Source of the DNA: Brachypodius melanocephalos
Taxonomy: Eukaryota; Chordata; Aves; Passeriformes; Pycnonotidae
Reading direction: 5' to 3'
Assembly: GCA_013398615.1 (NCBI GenBank)
Contig: VZSR01003807.1
Location: forward strand, 129,130-193,129
Length of the DNA: 64,000 bases
Translations under genes and position numbers: made by a program
The notes under the pieces: generated by a model
Databases searched by the model: none
The model's input: the letters and a program-made list of their open reading frames with translations, nothing else
Told to the model about the DNA's origin: nothing
Shown: positions 27,301 to 39,969 of the stretch, in pieces
How positions within the stretch are numbered: the stretch's first letter is position 1
Layout: the number at the start of each line of letters is the position of its first letter

Positions 27301-30300
27301 TTAAGCCAGCTGGCTTTCCTCCAGATCCTTCTTCACATCAGGTATTTAGATGCAGAGAGTGCGTTTTTCCGGGCTCAGCGAAGAGATGTAGAATAAATAC
27401 TTTTGTTCACAGGGATGACAGTGTATATGAGATTATCTCAGTGTTTTTCAAATAGATAATGTTATTCCTTGGTTAAATAGAGCTTATAGGCCTCCACAAC
27501 TGAGAACCCTCAAGAAAGAAATGAAATGACCCCATACAAACATCTGGGAATTCTTTCAAAAGGTTCAGAAATTTGCTTCTCTCTAGCTCAGCAGGAGTAC
27601 TACTGTTCATAGATTCCTGATGTGAGCATATGGCAAAAATCCATTAATAATTTTGGGAAATAAATTCGTCACAAATTTTGCCCCTTACATTTGTGAAGTT
27701 CTTGAATTTGCTTGCTATCTAGAAATGTTTCCTGGTAAAGCCTTTTTCTCTGTAAGTCATCCACAAGCAACTCATTGTACATATTCCTGAAGTACAATTC
27801 ATGACCTGCTGAACCCTGATCCTGCAAACACTTACTCGCATTCTTCTTGTGATTAGTTCAGTTAAATTCAAAGAAACTTTTACATGTGGTTGCAAAGTTA
27901 AGCCCAGGCATAAATGTCTGTAGGACAAAGGTTTAGGTTGTTCCATAACCTTTGATATTCTATGTGCTGTGTATTCTCTGATTGTTTAATGAGGCACAGG
28001 CAGTCAGAACCAGCGGAAAGTCAGGGGTTTTCAGTCCCAAGGTATTATTCCTGTTCCCTAACTGGAGAGTTATAGAATGCATCCTTACGAGTCTGAGGTT
28101 TGGGTTCTTTGAGTACATAATCCAGATTTGCTGGTAGCGATCCAATTTGAAATTAGCTTTGGAACACAGTTCAATGCAAAGCAAGGGTCATTGAATCAAA
28201 TTAATATAAGAAGCAGAGTGAATATTCATCAGCTTTTTTTATGGCTTTGTAATCACTACAGACCCTTCTGTGCTGTGAACTTTGGGGAATGGGGAAAAGT
28301 ACTGATAAGCAAATTCCTAGGCTTTGTAGCCAGCCCAAGTTATAATGGAAAATGTCTACTAGAGCAGAGCAGCAGATTTATTCACAGAAAATAAACCCAG
28401 AGTTTGAAAACTTCACCTGGCTCACTGAAGAGAAAAGCAGACTCTAGGAATAGCTGTTGACTGGCATATTCAGGTACATAGTTAGCTAGTAGTATTAGTG
28501 GTAGTTAGCTGTAGTATTTTGTCCACTGTACATCAGGTGGTGAAAAGAATAGACAGCTATGGATAAACACAGATTTAACTCACCAATTGCATTTGGCATT
28601 TGGCTCTACAATCTCACTGTTATTGCTGTGTCTCTCATTTTCAACAAGCAGGAGGGCGTCATAAAGAGCTCCATTAGTTGTGCACCTATGTGTGCATCTA
28701 AATGTAATCATCAGTGACTAAACAGTTACTCTTTCGTGTATGCTGGAAATATCCATACCATAATTTCAGTTCAGAGAAATAATATTTAAATGGTCACAAA
28801 ACAATATCTCTGCACCCCTGAAAAGAAATGATTGCTTGTTTTTCATTAGGATATTTAGCACATATATCTGCCCTTGGAAATTTTTCAGTATATTTGGTGC
28901 TTGTCCTTTAGGCTTTGAAATGCAGAAAGTTATTTTGGAGTTATTTAGAGAAGGATTTTATTAGAATTTTTCTCTCTCTCTGAGATTTGTATAGCTGAAT
29001 TCACACTATCAAAGAGAGAGCTGGAAGGATGCAAAAATATTTCTAATAAAATGCTCTTAAGCTCTCTAAAATATTTATACAAGAGAGTTTTGGATTCTTT
29101 TTTTTTTTTTTTCCAAAACAACATATACTTGTACAGGGTTTAGGAAGATGCATTGGAATAATTTCTACTTGTGCTTTTTGGGGTTATGTGTGCTAATTAT
29201 TTCATCACATAGGAATAATGTGTTTCTGGCTTACGTAGATTAAAAGTGTTTATATGATAGCTAGCATAGCCCTAAATTTAAATTTGTATTTATACTAAAA
29301 TTCATAATTAGAGACAGAGATTCTCTTATGCCTCTCAATTCACACTCTTAGGAAAGGATCATAAACAGGTTCTACTTACAAATGCATTCCATATATACTC
29401 TCAATAGTTTTCTCATGTTTTGAAATGAACCAAAGCCATTCTGTGAGCTGTATCCTATCTCTGCTCTTTGTAATGAATTGCTGTGATGCACCTTAGAGAA
29501 AGAAATGTTTTACTTAGCCTCACTCAAGCTGACTGTACCATACAAATATAAGAACAGTGATTTTGCTATGAGAAATTCAAAATTCATTGTGTTATTGTAT
29601 TAAAAATAAAAAAAAAATTAAGTACATATTTTGCCAATATTTTCAATAATTCATATAATCCAGATGATTATATAGATAACTTATTGAAAATAGGTTTGTA
29701 ATTGTATGCTTGGCAGTTACTTGCTCTAAAGAAGATTTAATTTTATTTAATCTCTGAAACTGTTGTTCAAATTCTAACTCATTGCTTTGAATTGAAAATA
29801 GTTTCACTATAATGAATTCTGTTAAGATGTAAAACGGTATAAAGGAAACCAATAACTAGGACAGGATACCTACAAAGAGCTCACTAAAGAGAACTCTGGT
29901 ATTAGTATTTTTCTTGCTTTTTATTTGACAGAAGGAAAGAGCAAGTGAGATTCAGTAGCAAGTTTTCATTAGAAGGTTTCAAGGTGTGTCAGTATTTCAA
30001 TCCAAGTATCTCTTATGAATACTGAAATCCTGGGGAGGGATGCTGGGACTTGGAGGGAAGGTGTCACATCCTCTTCTCTCCAAATGTTTGAGTGGAGATT
30101 GATTCTTCTGCCACAGCTCTCCCACTCTGGAGCAGGACAGCTCAAACTCCAGACTCTGGTGGGGCTGCAGGACATGAGGCTGGGCTGGCACCATCCGTGT
30201 GCACCGCTGAGCCCGGATGAGTTGAGACTCTCAGCTCCTTGCACACATGGCAGAGGTCAGCTTGCACAGCCATGAGCCTGGGCTGGGGGTGGGATGTGAT

Positions 30301-33300
30301 GAATGAGCTCTTTTTGTATTTTCCTGTCAGTGAGACTTAGCAGGGCTTTTGACTTATTCCCCTACCAGAAGTGAGATGAACTGCTCTGACCAGCCCATTT
30401 TTCCTGTAGGCACATGTGTGTGCCTGCATTTTTTTGCTCAGAGCTGGTTCTGTAACACATTCCTCAGAGGGAGAAGAGTTACTCTATGCTGTGTCAGTGA
30501 GCTCAACAGCCTCAGGCAGTGTTGGGTTCACTGCATGTATGATGTGACTCCTTGAGCATATCCACACTCTCCCGTTATCAATGATTTCTATGTGTCTGAA
30601 AGCTACTCAGTGGTAGGTGACCATGTACAGCACTAGAAATGGCCACATTTTTCAGCATTTTGCACACTTATCTTTCAGATTCCTCATGCAGACCTATTAA
30701 AAAATTGGAGCGTACTTAAGCAGGAGAGAAAATTTCATTTTACAGCCCTTAAGAATGTGTCTTAGAAATGCAGGAAAATTGCTTCTGAAAAAATGTGATT
30801 GATGCATCATAAGCTGTATATATGTCAAAGGACTACTTTCTTTATACAATACAAGATTTTTTACAGCTGGCAAGCCAGGACACTTAGTTAATTAGGAGCT
30901 CTTGTAAATATCTCGCTTCCTCCTTAGTAGTTCAGCTGGATCCAAGTTTTCCTATCAGCTTTGTGCAAAGCATAGTTCAGCATAATTGGGGCACCAGCTG
31001 GACTGTGGAGATTGGGGTCATCTAAACTTCATTAACAGCACCTACAGGGAGTTCGTGCTCTAGGTGTCATTGACATTACCATATCAATTTGAACCAAAGT
31101 AATGGATAAAAATAATTAATGTTAGGTACACAATCCTAAGGTCAAATTTTGAAAGGAATTATTATTCTCTGACTGAACTTAGTCTGGTTCCTACTGAATC
31201 AAAGAAAGCTAGTCTCTTTTATATAAAAATACTTTGTCCTCTGAATTCCTTAGGCTTTACTAATTTTTCCTGTTGCAAGATGGGCTACATTTAATTTTTT
31301 TTGCAAACACTAAAATGCCAATCTGTTATGAGCTGTTTGAAATCAACTTTTCTATTTCAACTGTCCACTTGCTTGGACACAATGCTGATTTCATCCTTTG
31401 TCTGCTATTTTTCTTTTTCCCTTGTTCCTCCTTAATTAAAAAAAAATGAAGGCAGGCAGAGCTGCAACATCTGTGTCTCACATGTTTACAAGTCCATTTC
31501 ATTAGTTCTATGAGCTGTCCAGGATTTATGTGTAGAATTTTGTTCACTAGGTGTAGTTGTCAATAGGAAAAATTTAATCCAATAGGAGTTACCAAAAAAA
31601 AATAAATTACTTACTTGAACTTCCTGTCTAAAATAAATTCCTTTAAACAGGTATTTTGACCCCTGTATTACCAGGGTACACAGTTCTCTTGGAGCCAAGC
31701 TCATGGTTCCAGGCATGCATCACACAGTGTTACTGCAAACTTGGCAACTAAACTGAGGAAAGAGGTTAATGTGCAGTGCTGTGGTTGGACATGTAAGGTC
31801 CAGGAATGGGGCTTTCATTTAGAGTTCCCTGTATGGCTTGGTAAAAAAGAAGGCACACTTCTGTGGTGCTGGCATTTCCGATGTTTGGAAAAACAGGGCT
31901 TGCTCTCCGTCGTGAGGCTTTATTTACTTTTGAAGTTCATTAATTTCCCTGACATAGGCAGGTGGTTGGTTAAGCTAGGGGTTTTGGGGAAAAAAGGATT
32001 CTTCTGGGAGAGTGAAAACTGTATGGTTTATTCTACAGTGAAACCTTGTTTTGTCAAATTCCTTAGCTGCTTGAGATTTGAGCTTGGAGGGCTAGCTAAG
32101 CACTGGGGTGAATGCTTTGTTGTTGCTAGCTCGCCTTCATATCTGGCTGTGGGGCATCTTGCAGACAGGCTTCACCTGATAGTCACTTTGTGTGGAAGGC
32201 AGTGAGGGAAGGAGGAATGTGAGCAGATAGAAACTGCTCTGAGTCTTTACAGTCCACCCAAGGAAAGTTGCCCTGGGAAGCAGGTCAGGAAACTCTGGTT
32301 TAATATGAAAGGAGAGGCTTGCATTTCTTACCATAAAATGAATGAATCTATTAAACCTGAACTGTTCATTTGAAATCAAATGTTGTCTGGAAGGGGAGTG
32401 GAAAATATATAAACAGATAAGACTCACTGGATCTTGCTCTAATTGTAATTATATAGGTGATATACAAAAAGTGAGCTCATTGTGGGGTACAGTGAATATC
32501 TTGATGCTTAAATTTTCCCTTTCCTACAGTGAATTTCAGAAGATGTTCAACTGGACAGAAAGAGGAGGGTACCTTCTATGCCTTATACCTTAGATGGAAC
32601 TCATAGGTTGGCTAGTGTTAGGACTGTTTTCAGTCCTAACAATAGGAAACGAATATTTTTCTGAAAATAACTAGTCCTTTATTAATTTTATAGTTTTTTA
32701 TTAAAATAAGGATTGCACAGGCTCAGGTCAAGCTCCCATTCACAGATTTGTTTTCTCTCCCAGATGTTTAGCTTCAGAACTTTTCCTTAATAACATTTTT
32801 AATTTGGAGACAGAGAGTAATTAATTGGGTTAATTTTCTTGTAGCCAACCCAAAATTTGTACTTCAACTGCAAAAGACTAATTCCCTAAGCTCAAGTTTT
32901 CTTCTCAGTGATTTATCTCTATTTACAGATAAAGCAGAACACTGTAATACAGGACAGATAAAGTGAGGACATTCTATATTCATTATATTTTCAGTAGAGT
33001 CAACGAATAAATGCCTGTCATAAATGAAGAGCAATTTATTCTTAAAATGTTCTTTGATAGCTAGGCATTTATATTCTTTTTCATTGTTTCCTGGCAACCA
33101 TTTCCAAACATTATCAGCATAATTAATGGAATCTCTGAAATATTTGAGAAATGAAAAGTGATCCTTTTCATGCAGAAAAAAAACCAGGAAACAGATTAAT
33201 AAAAGTTCACTAAAAATGATTGTACAGTTTGAATTTGGAACTCCCATCCTTTCCCCTTGTCTTGATAGATGTTTTCATCTTCAAACATTCATGAAATTCA

Positions 33301-34338
33301 TAGGTCAAATCAATTCTGCTCCCTCTGAACAACCTAAGATACACTTGATATTATAGACAAATCTAAGGGCTTTACTAAGTCAAATCATAAAGTTTGTTGA
33401 TGTTTTTGAAGGTACTGTGTGAGAACCCTGAGTTCCCTATCTATTAAAAATTTAGACGATTAAATTAAACCTTTCTCATGAAAATGAATAAAAAAGTGAC
33501 AGAAATTAAGGAGATTGAGTTCTGTGTTGTGAATGGAAATTGTCAGGTTGAAATAGAACCGCTGAAGTACCCTATGCTCTTTTTTGCCGCTATTAATAAT
33601 GTTTAGGGGTTTTTTTTCACTCTTCTCCATGACATCTGAGTGTTTGATTCCCTCCAGCTGCCCTATTTTTTCCAGTGTGCTCTGAATTCAACTTTATACC
33701 ACTGGATGTTTTATTGTTTACTCTTTTAATGTCCCCTAAGTGAAATAGTTATATTGAATAATAAAGAAGCTTAAATGCTCAGTGTTAAATTGAAAGGATT
33801 TAAAGATAGAAAATAAAATCCAACAGACTTAATGTGTTTTTATACCAAACAATAGGCTTCTCTTTTGTATTTGCTGAAAAAAAAAGTTTTAAGCAGTGGC
33901 TTATAGTGTAGAAGAGCAATAAAGTGCTGCTCAAGCATCTGTTCACACAACTCTGTTGTTTGGTGAGGGAAAAAGCCTCAAGACCAAAACATGCAAGGCA
34001 AAAAGCCTTTTTAATGAGAATTTGACTCTTCAGACTATGAAGTGCAGTGCCTTTATCCAGCAAAGCACTGAAGTCCATGCTTTTCTTTAAGCTTATGCAT
34101 TCATTTGATCTAGTGAGAAGACTCTGTTGACACACTTGCCAGGCTCTTTGGAAGATGCTGGTTGAATTTCTTAATGCCATGCAGGATGAAGCCCTGACTT
34201 AAAAACATGCTGTCTAGTTCTGATGCTCTAGTTACTCTGCTGAAGAAAATGTTTTAATGTAGCAATAGGAATGGTTTCTGACATTCTCTTTGTTCTGAGG
34301 GTTTGCTCACAGCAAAAGGAACCCTTCTGTGGACACAC

Positions 34339-34571
34339 AATAGCTTGATGATTAGAGTACTCAGCTGAAGAGGAAAGAACATAAGTTCAAATCCTTGATC
34401 CAAACCAGACAGAGCAGGGAATTGAACCTAACTCTCTAGTGTCAGAGATTAGGGTATTCCACTGGGATAACAGCAAGCCAGGTTTCAACTCCCTGCTCTG
34501 TCTGGTTTGGATCAAGGAGTTGAACCTCTGTCTCCTTCATCTCAGCTGCGTGCCCTCATCACCAAGCTATT
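34339..34571. repeat. Palindromic repeat made of tRNA-like modules
   Basis: Two 82-nt arms, 34339-34420 and 34490-34571, are inverted copies of each other. By hand alignment 66 of 82 positions match without gaps. The inner 29 bases (34392-34420 and 34490-34518) are perfectly complementary. The outer part of each arm reads like a tRNA: the left arm has TAGCTTGATGATTAGAG (box A-like) at 34341 and AGTTCAAATCC (box B-like) at 34384-34394; the right arm has the same on the minus strand, with GGTTCAACTCC. The 69-nt centre is also tRNA-like: on the minus strand it contains CCCAGTGG and GGTTCAATTCC, and on the plus strand CCACTGGG and GGTTTCAACTCC. It is therefore probably an old repeat of tRNA-derived origin arranged head to head. 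I cannot name the family with confidence. No cloverleaf is intact enough for a working tRNA gene. Confidence 0.75.
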
Positions 34572-34600
34572 TGGCCAAGATGGGATGGGGTGTTTTGCTT

Positions 34601-34618
34601 AAAAAAAAAAAAAAAAAA
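34601..34618. repeat. A18 homopolymer downstream of the palindrome
   Basis: Eighteen A in a row, starting 30 nt after the right arm of the tRNA-like palindrome. It could be a retroposition tail of that element or an unrelated slippage run. I could not identify clear target-site duplications around the pair. Confidence 0.9.
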
Positions 34619-37600
34619 GGCATCAAAAAGCTCATTTTGCACCAGAGTAAAATATAAACTACTCACTCCTGACTATTTCCACATGATGGAATTGTTGTTT
34701 CCTGGCCAGGCTGAGAGAGAGCTACTTCGTGGTCACATACTGAGAGCGCCAGAAGCAATAGAAGATATAAAACCCTTCTGTGCCTGCAAATGCAGCTAAA
34801 GATGCAGAGATCCAGCCATGTTATCCACATGGCTTTGGCAGAAACAGAGAAAACAAAACCACCAGAAGCCAGTTCATGTGAATGTCAGAGCTATCTCAGT
34901 GAACCACAGTTTTGTTTGGAGGAGAATAGGAGAGGAAGATTAATATTCTGTCAGTGCTGTTGGAGGTGTCTGTGTCAGAGGACAGGCTGTGAGTTTGCTT
35001 GGAACTTCAGGCAGCTTTTTTCTTCACTGGTTTCCATGTGTCTCTTCTCTCCCTTGATTTTCTACCTGGTTCTCTCCAATTTCCATGCTTTTCTCCTTTC
35101 ACTGCCTTTACCATATATATTCACGTCCTTTCCACAAAAATTGTTCTGGCTTAAGATCTCGTCTTTGCAGTGGTACACGTAATTGAAACTTGTAAAATCC
35201 TCTGCTAATGTGCTTATATCAGTTGATAGAAGGGTTTTATCTGTTTGCCTTTTCCTTATAATCCACATATACATGTTGAATTTCTTGATCTAATCCTAGG
35301 CATTTTTAAATGTGTAAATGTTTGGGGTTTGGTTTGTTTGTTTTTTGGTTTGTTGTGGGTTTTTTTTCGTGCTTATTACATTCTCTTTTGCCTCCTGATT
35401 TTAACTAGCATAGAACACCAACCTAGCATGTGAGCCCTTTTACAGCCCTCTGCATAGGGCTTGTTTACTTTAATTGTGCGAAGTTCATATGTGTCTGTAT
35501 GTGTTGGAATTCTCAGTATTGAGAATCTGCAGGTATGGAGCATGGACTTCTAGTTTTGAATAAGAGTTTTTTTACATTCATTCACTTGTAATGGAAAACG
35601 ACCACTGTAAACTAAATCAGCATTTACTATGCATATTTATACTAAAGAATTATTCCCAGTAGAGTTAGAATGGGTTGGGTACCTGACTGGAAGCTGGACA
35701 TGCACAGGGGTAACAGACCCCCCTGTACATAGTGAAACTCACCTGCAATGCAGTGGCCCAGTGAGGAATGTGTCCTCATAATCCTTAATGGAGTGTTAGC
35801 ATGGAATTGGATCTTCCTTCTGGAAAGTGACCCAAGGCACTTTGCAATCAAACCGCACTCTGTAAACTGTTTTACATGAAGTCAGCTCATTGCATCCTTC
35901 CTGGCAGACACTTTAGAACCATAATTACATTAATCTCCATCCTTAATTTGCTCCATTGTGCTTCTGTCATTGCAGGATCTCTGCTACCAAGTGGGATGTG
36001 TTCATTTCCTCAGTGCTTACTGTAAATTGCAAATTAAGGGTGGCATGGTTAACTCTCAATTGCCTGCTTTTTGTGGGATTAAATCCGGTTCATCATTACT
36101 TGAGCATTCAGTTTATTATTGTTTAATGAGGCACACAATACTACATTTGACTTGGGGGACCTGTTCCAAATAGAGGTTTATTTGCAGAGAAAGTTGGTTT
36201 GAGAACCTGGTGTAGCTACAGAGACTTCTGTAAACCCTGGAGGAGTGAGCTGGGTAATGTTGAATTAGGAGTGGACCATCATTTTTAATTTAAATAAATA
36301 ATGTCTAATTATTAAAGCCTGGGCCTATTCAGTCTGTCATAGTATGCCCACCTCTTTCAGCAGGAACTAGGGGCATTTCTTCTGTAATTTCATACCTTGT
36401 AAGAGTTTCATACTGAGGAATTGTAAATTGTATTTGTGTTTTTTGTATTAGTCATCTTACAGCTTTTTATCTAGCAAAGGATGAGCCAGTGAGATTTGAA
36501 ATTATATTTGCAGAGGAAATCAATTATGTTTAATGAAAAGTGTCCAGAAAGGTAACACGACTGCGGATCCCAAATTAAAAACTACGTAAAGAGAAAGGGA
36601 GATTTTTGTGATGCCAGGTTTCCAAGGACTGTTTCATTCCATCGTGTTCAAGTAATGCTTTAGTGGTACTTGCTGGCTCTTGTTTCACTTCAGTTACTTC
36701 CAGGATTTCCATTTTATAAACCCCTTTTAATCGCTGCTGTAAAAACGCGTTCTGAGTTACAATTCAGTATATAGTTAATGTTCCAAGAAATAACCATGCC
36801 TGCCTGCCATTAATTCTAGCCTCCCACTGTATTGGATATCCAGTTTCTAAATCTGCCACTTGCCAGTTATGGAAGGGAGGGAGAAAATAATCATATAAAA
36901 CTGGTGAAAATTTGTCTCTTAATGCAAGTTCAGTACTCACAGGTATAAGCAAAATAAAGCAAGGCTAAGGACTAATACTGGCTCTGGTAGCACTGACTTA
37001 GTTTTGCATTTGGTGGTTCTGCCATTGCTTTTGTTTCCAGTTTCAAGAGACATCAAGTCACTGCATCTGTGAAATGCTCCCTTTGTGTGCCACGGGTTGG
37101 GGTTGCTCTGTACCATCTATATTTGTTCTTTTTTAAAACTAAACAAAACAACCCCCAAAACTATGAGTGTACAGTGCCTCAAAGGTATATTTGAAAAGAT
37201 CCATCATGTAAAAAATGTATCTTTATGGAGTGCTAACCTTCCATCTCCATCCATCCTGTGTTATGATTGCATAAGAATCACACACGGGCATGAAGGTACC
37301 ACTCTGTGAGAACATTGCTCTAACAGGAATGTGTGCTGCTGGCCCAACAGCTCTGAATTTCCTTCTTCTGATTTAATGACCATTGGTTCTTAGGGTCTGA
37401 ATAATGACCATTTCTGTTGCTTTAGATGAAAGTGGATGTTTTGAGGATTTTCAGCTTATGCTTTCAGTGGTAAAAATCTCAGTCACAGATAGCCAGAAAA
37501 GTTAAAATCAACATCAGTTTGTAGAAAAGGCTGTTTTTCATGGAGCTTTCCAAGGAGCAAGTTGCTTAGATTAATTAAGTAATGTAAAAAGCATCCCCAC

Positions 37601-39379
37601 TAAGTCAAGTCCCCATAGTTCAATTTTTCCATCAAGAGACCAGAATTATGCACTTTATTTCTGAGGTCACTTCCATAATTACAACAACATACATTCTTTG
37701 TAATAGCTTTTCCTTTTTAATGGATATTTGAATGGAGGTAATTAAATATGTTTTCTTTCATACCCTTCTCCTGAGAGGAAACATAACAACATGATGAAAA
37801 TACAAGTGAATGGGAAGTAATAAATGTCTACTAAAAATGACTGCATTTTTACTCTCTAAGCAATATTGGTTGCTAACTGCTAAGACTCTCAGAGTGATAA
37901 TGGGGAGATTCAGATGGCTGTCATACTGTATAAACTGGATTCCAAAATATTTCTGTCTAATAAGCTATTTTTAAAAGTGTTACTGCAGTCAGAGGTGCCG
38001 GCTGTTTATCTCAGGTCCAGGCAGTCATGAAACATGGTATATAAAGCACAAGTATTACTTTTTGAAAAATCAGATCTAGTTGCTTTTTTCTTTTACACAT
38101 TTTTGGGCCCTTTTCTTATTTTTAAGTTCTTCTCTGTGTCCTAATCAGTGGGATGATTGGCTTCTGTCACTGTGCCAACACTTCAGTGAAATGCATGGTG
38201 TTTCTTGCACTGGAGCTGGACCCGCATGGCTGCACTGCAGGTCCTGCTCGACCTGGGGCAGTGAGCCTCTAAGGGCTACAAGTTTGTGTGGTGCAAAGCT
38301 AAATGCTTGTAATGTCAGATCCTTCTCAACATACTGAGATGTCTTTGGCCTCCAGAGGTGGAGTAGATATTCTGTAGGCATTGACTGCCAAATAGAAACA
38401 TCGCTTTTCTTGTACCCAGTCAAGCAGCAAAGAGGCACAACTTATGATCTGAATTGTTTTTCCTGTTTGTGGTCAAGACTAGAAAGGTAAAGGTCTACAA
38501 TAGGATATTTAAGAATGGCAAATATGATCCAAAGACTTTTTCAAGTTCAGCACTGATTTTTGGCTGGATGGCCTCTGAAAGGCTTACAGTGTTTCAGCTG
38601 GTTCACTGCGCCCTGTTGTCACAGTGGCATCTCAGAGCTGTTAGCAGCAAGAAATTCACTTCTCAAAAGTCTTTGAAACTTCAGTGGAGGGAAAACAAAC
38701 TAAAAAGTGGTAATTGGAAGAAGTTAGTCATTTCACATTGCCTGTCTTATGCTTTGATGTTCTGATGTGATTTTCCTTTTCTTGTTTAGTAATAATAGTA
38801 CAGGAACTGAAATAAATGTAATGGACTGTTTTTGCTATCAACAAATGCCCTAGTCTTTGTCACTCAGTTGCCTGCTGAAGCTGCTTATAGGATCTTGTGT
38901 TTCTGCTCTGAATATTATTCCTTCTTTCTTCCACATTTACCCAAAGAATAGGAGAGTAGCTGGAGCCTAAATCCATTTATAAAGCAGATACTTACAGAAT
39001 TAATCACAAGCTGTTTAACACCACCTGGGAATATAAGTTATCTGTCTGGGCTTCCTCAGTTAATAAGAAAGAAGTGAAACATTTTAAGGGAGATTCTCTT
39101 CCATTCTAAGCAAAAGAAAATAACAAACCCCTCAGGTAGTTGAGATGAATGCCTTCTGAATGGATTCCTTTATACTGAGCTTAAATAACAGTTATGGGTG
39201 AGACACCTCATTTCAGCAGGCTCTAGTTCAACAAATCAACCTCAATGCACTTCGGTATGACATGAATGCCTAGGGTTGAAGGGTAGGGCCTTGGAAGGGC
39301 ATCCTTTGTTAGCTCTCTAGTGTGTGTATATCCCCTAAAATTAGAACAGAAAGATAATTTTCGAATAGTAACAAAAATA

Positions 39380-39427
39380 AAATTAAATACATGTTAAGAA
39401 CTGAAATTAAATACATGTTAAGAACTG
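39380..39427. repeat. Exact 24-bp tandem duplication
   Basis: Two identical 24-bp units (39380-39403 and 39404-39427), each beginning AAATTAAATACATG and ending AAGAACTG, followed by AAAT of a third start. The exact identity points to a recent event. Confidence 0.93.
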
Positions 39428-39793
39428 AAATCTGCTTCCTGCACTTGTCAAGAAAAAATAGTGACTTCCTGTAAGACATGGAAATCGGGGGCTGCAAAGC
39501 ATGGATCAGTGCCCCCCCTAGAGCTAATATCCATTGTATTCAATTTACTTATTTTTTAAATTTGGGTAAGGACATATGAAAGAGAATTTGTCTCTGAGCT
39601 TAACTTAATTTTTTAAAATTTATGAATATTTCAGAGAAAAAAATTATATTAAAAAATGTAATACCTGAGGGATGTTAACAAGGAGAGGTAATAATGTCTT
39701 CAAGCCTTCTAAGATAGAAAATAAGAAGTAGATAGTTTTTGTCTGTGAGAAGTTACCAGAAGCTGCAGTGAGGGAAAAACTGAAATGAGGCAT

Positions 39794-39890
39794 GGAGTCA
39801 TGAAATCAGAGAACTCTTAAGACTGGAAAAGACCTCTAAGGTCATCAAGTCCATCTGTTAAATAAAACTATAAAGACATTATTTGAGACC
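39794..39890 (-). mobile_element. CR1 LINE 3' tail fragment, antisense
   Basis: On the + strand it reads GAGTCATGAAATCAGAGAAC, then GACTGGAAAAGACCTCTAAG, then GTCATCAAGTCCATC. This is the reverse complement of the CR1 3' terminus (the GGACTTGATGAC, CTTTTCCA and ATTC-repeat order). It is a very short, diverged copy. Confidence 0.82.
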
Positions 39891-39951
39891 ATGATTTTTA
39901 GTAATCAGCAGAGTAACAAATTTCACTCCCCAGGCTCATATTTTGAACGAC

Positions 39952-39969
39952 TTTTTTTTTTTTTTTTTT
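39952..39969. repeat. T18 homopolymer
   Basis: Eighteen T in a row, about 60 bp beyond the antisense CR1 fragment. A simple low-complexity run. Confidence 0.9.

Noticed and set aside
31741..32205. Open frame of 154 codons on the + strand, the longest in the window
   Set aside because: It starts at TTG, not ATG, lacks flanking splice signals, has an odd Trp/Cys/Leu-rich composition and no recognisable motif. A frame of this length is expected by chance in 64 kb.
34339..34571. A functional tRNA gene
   Set aside because: Box A and box B motifs are degenerate and no full cloverleaf with a paired acceptor stem could be drawn; the arms fit a repeat better.
34339..34571. A microRNA precursor
   Set aside because: The stem is too long, the loop is 69 nt, and the sequence is tRNA-like and repeat-like.
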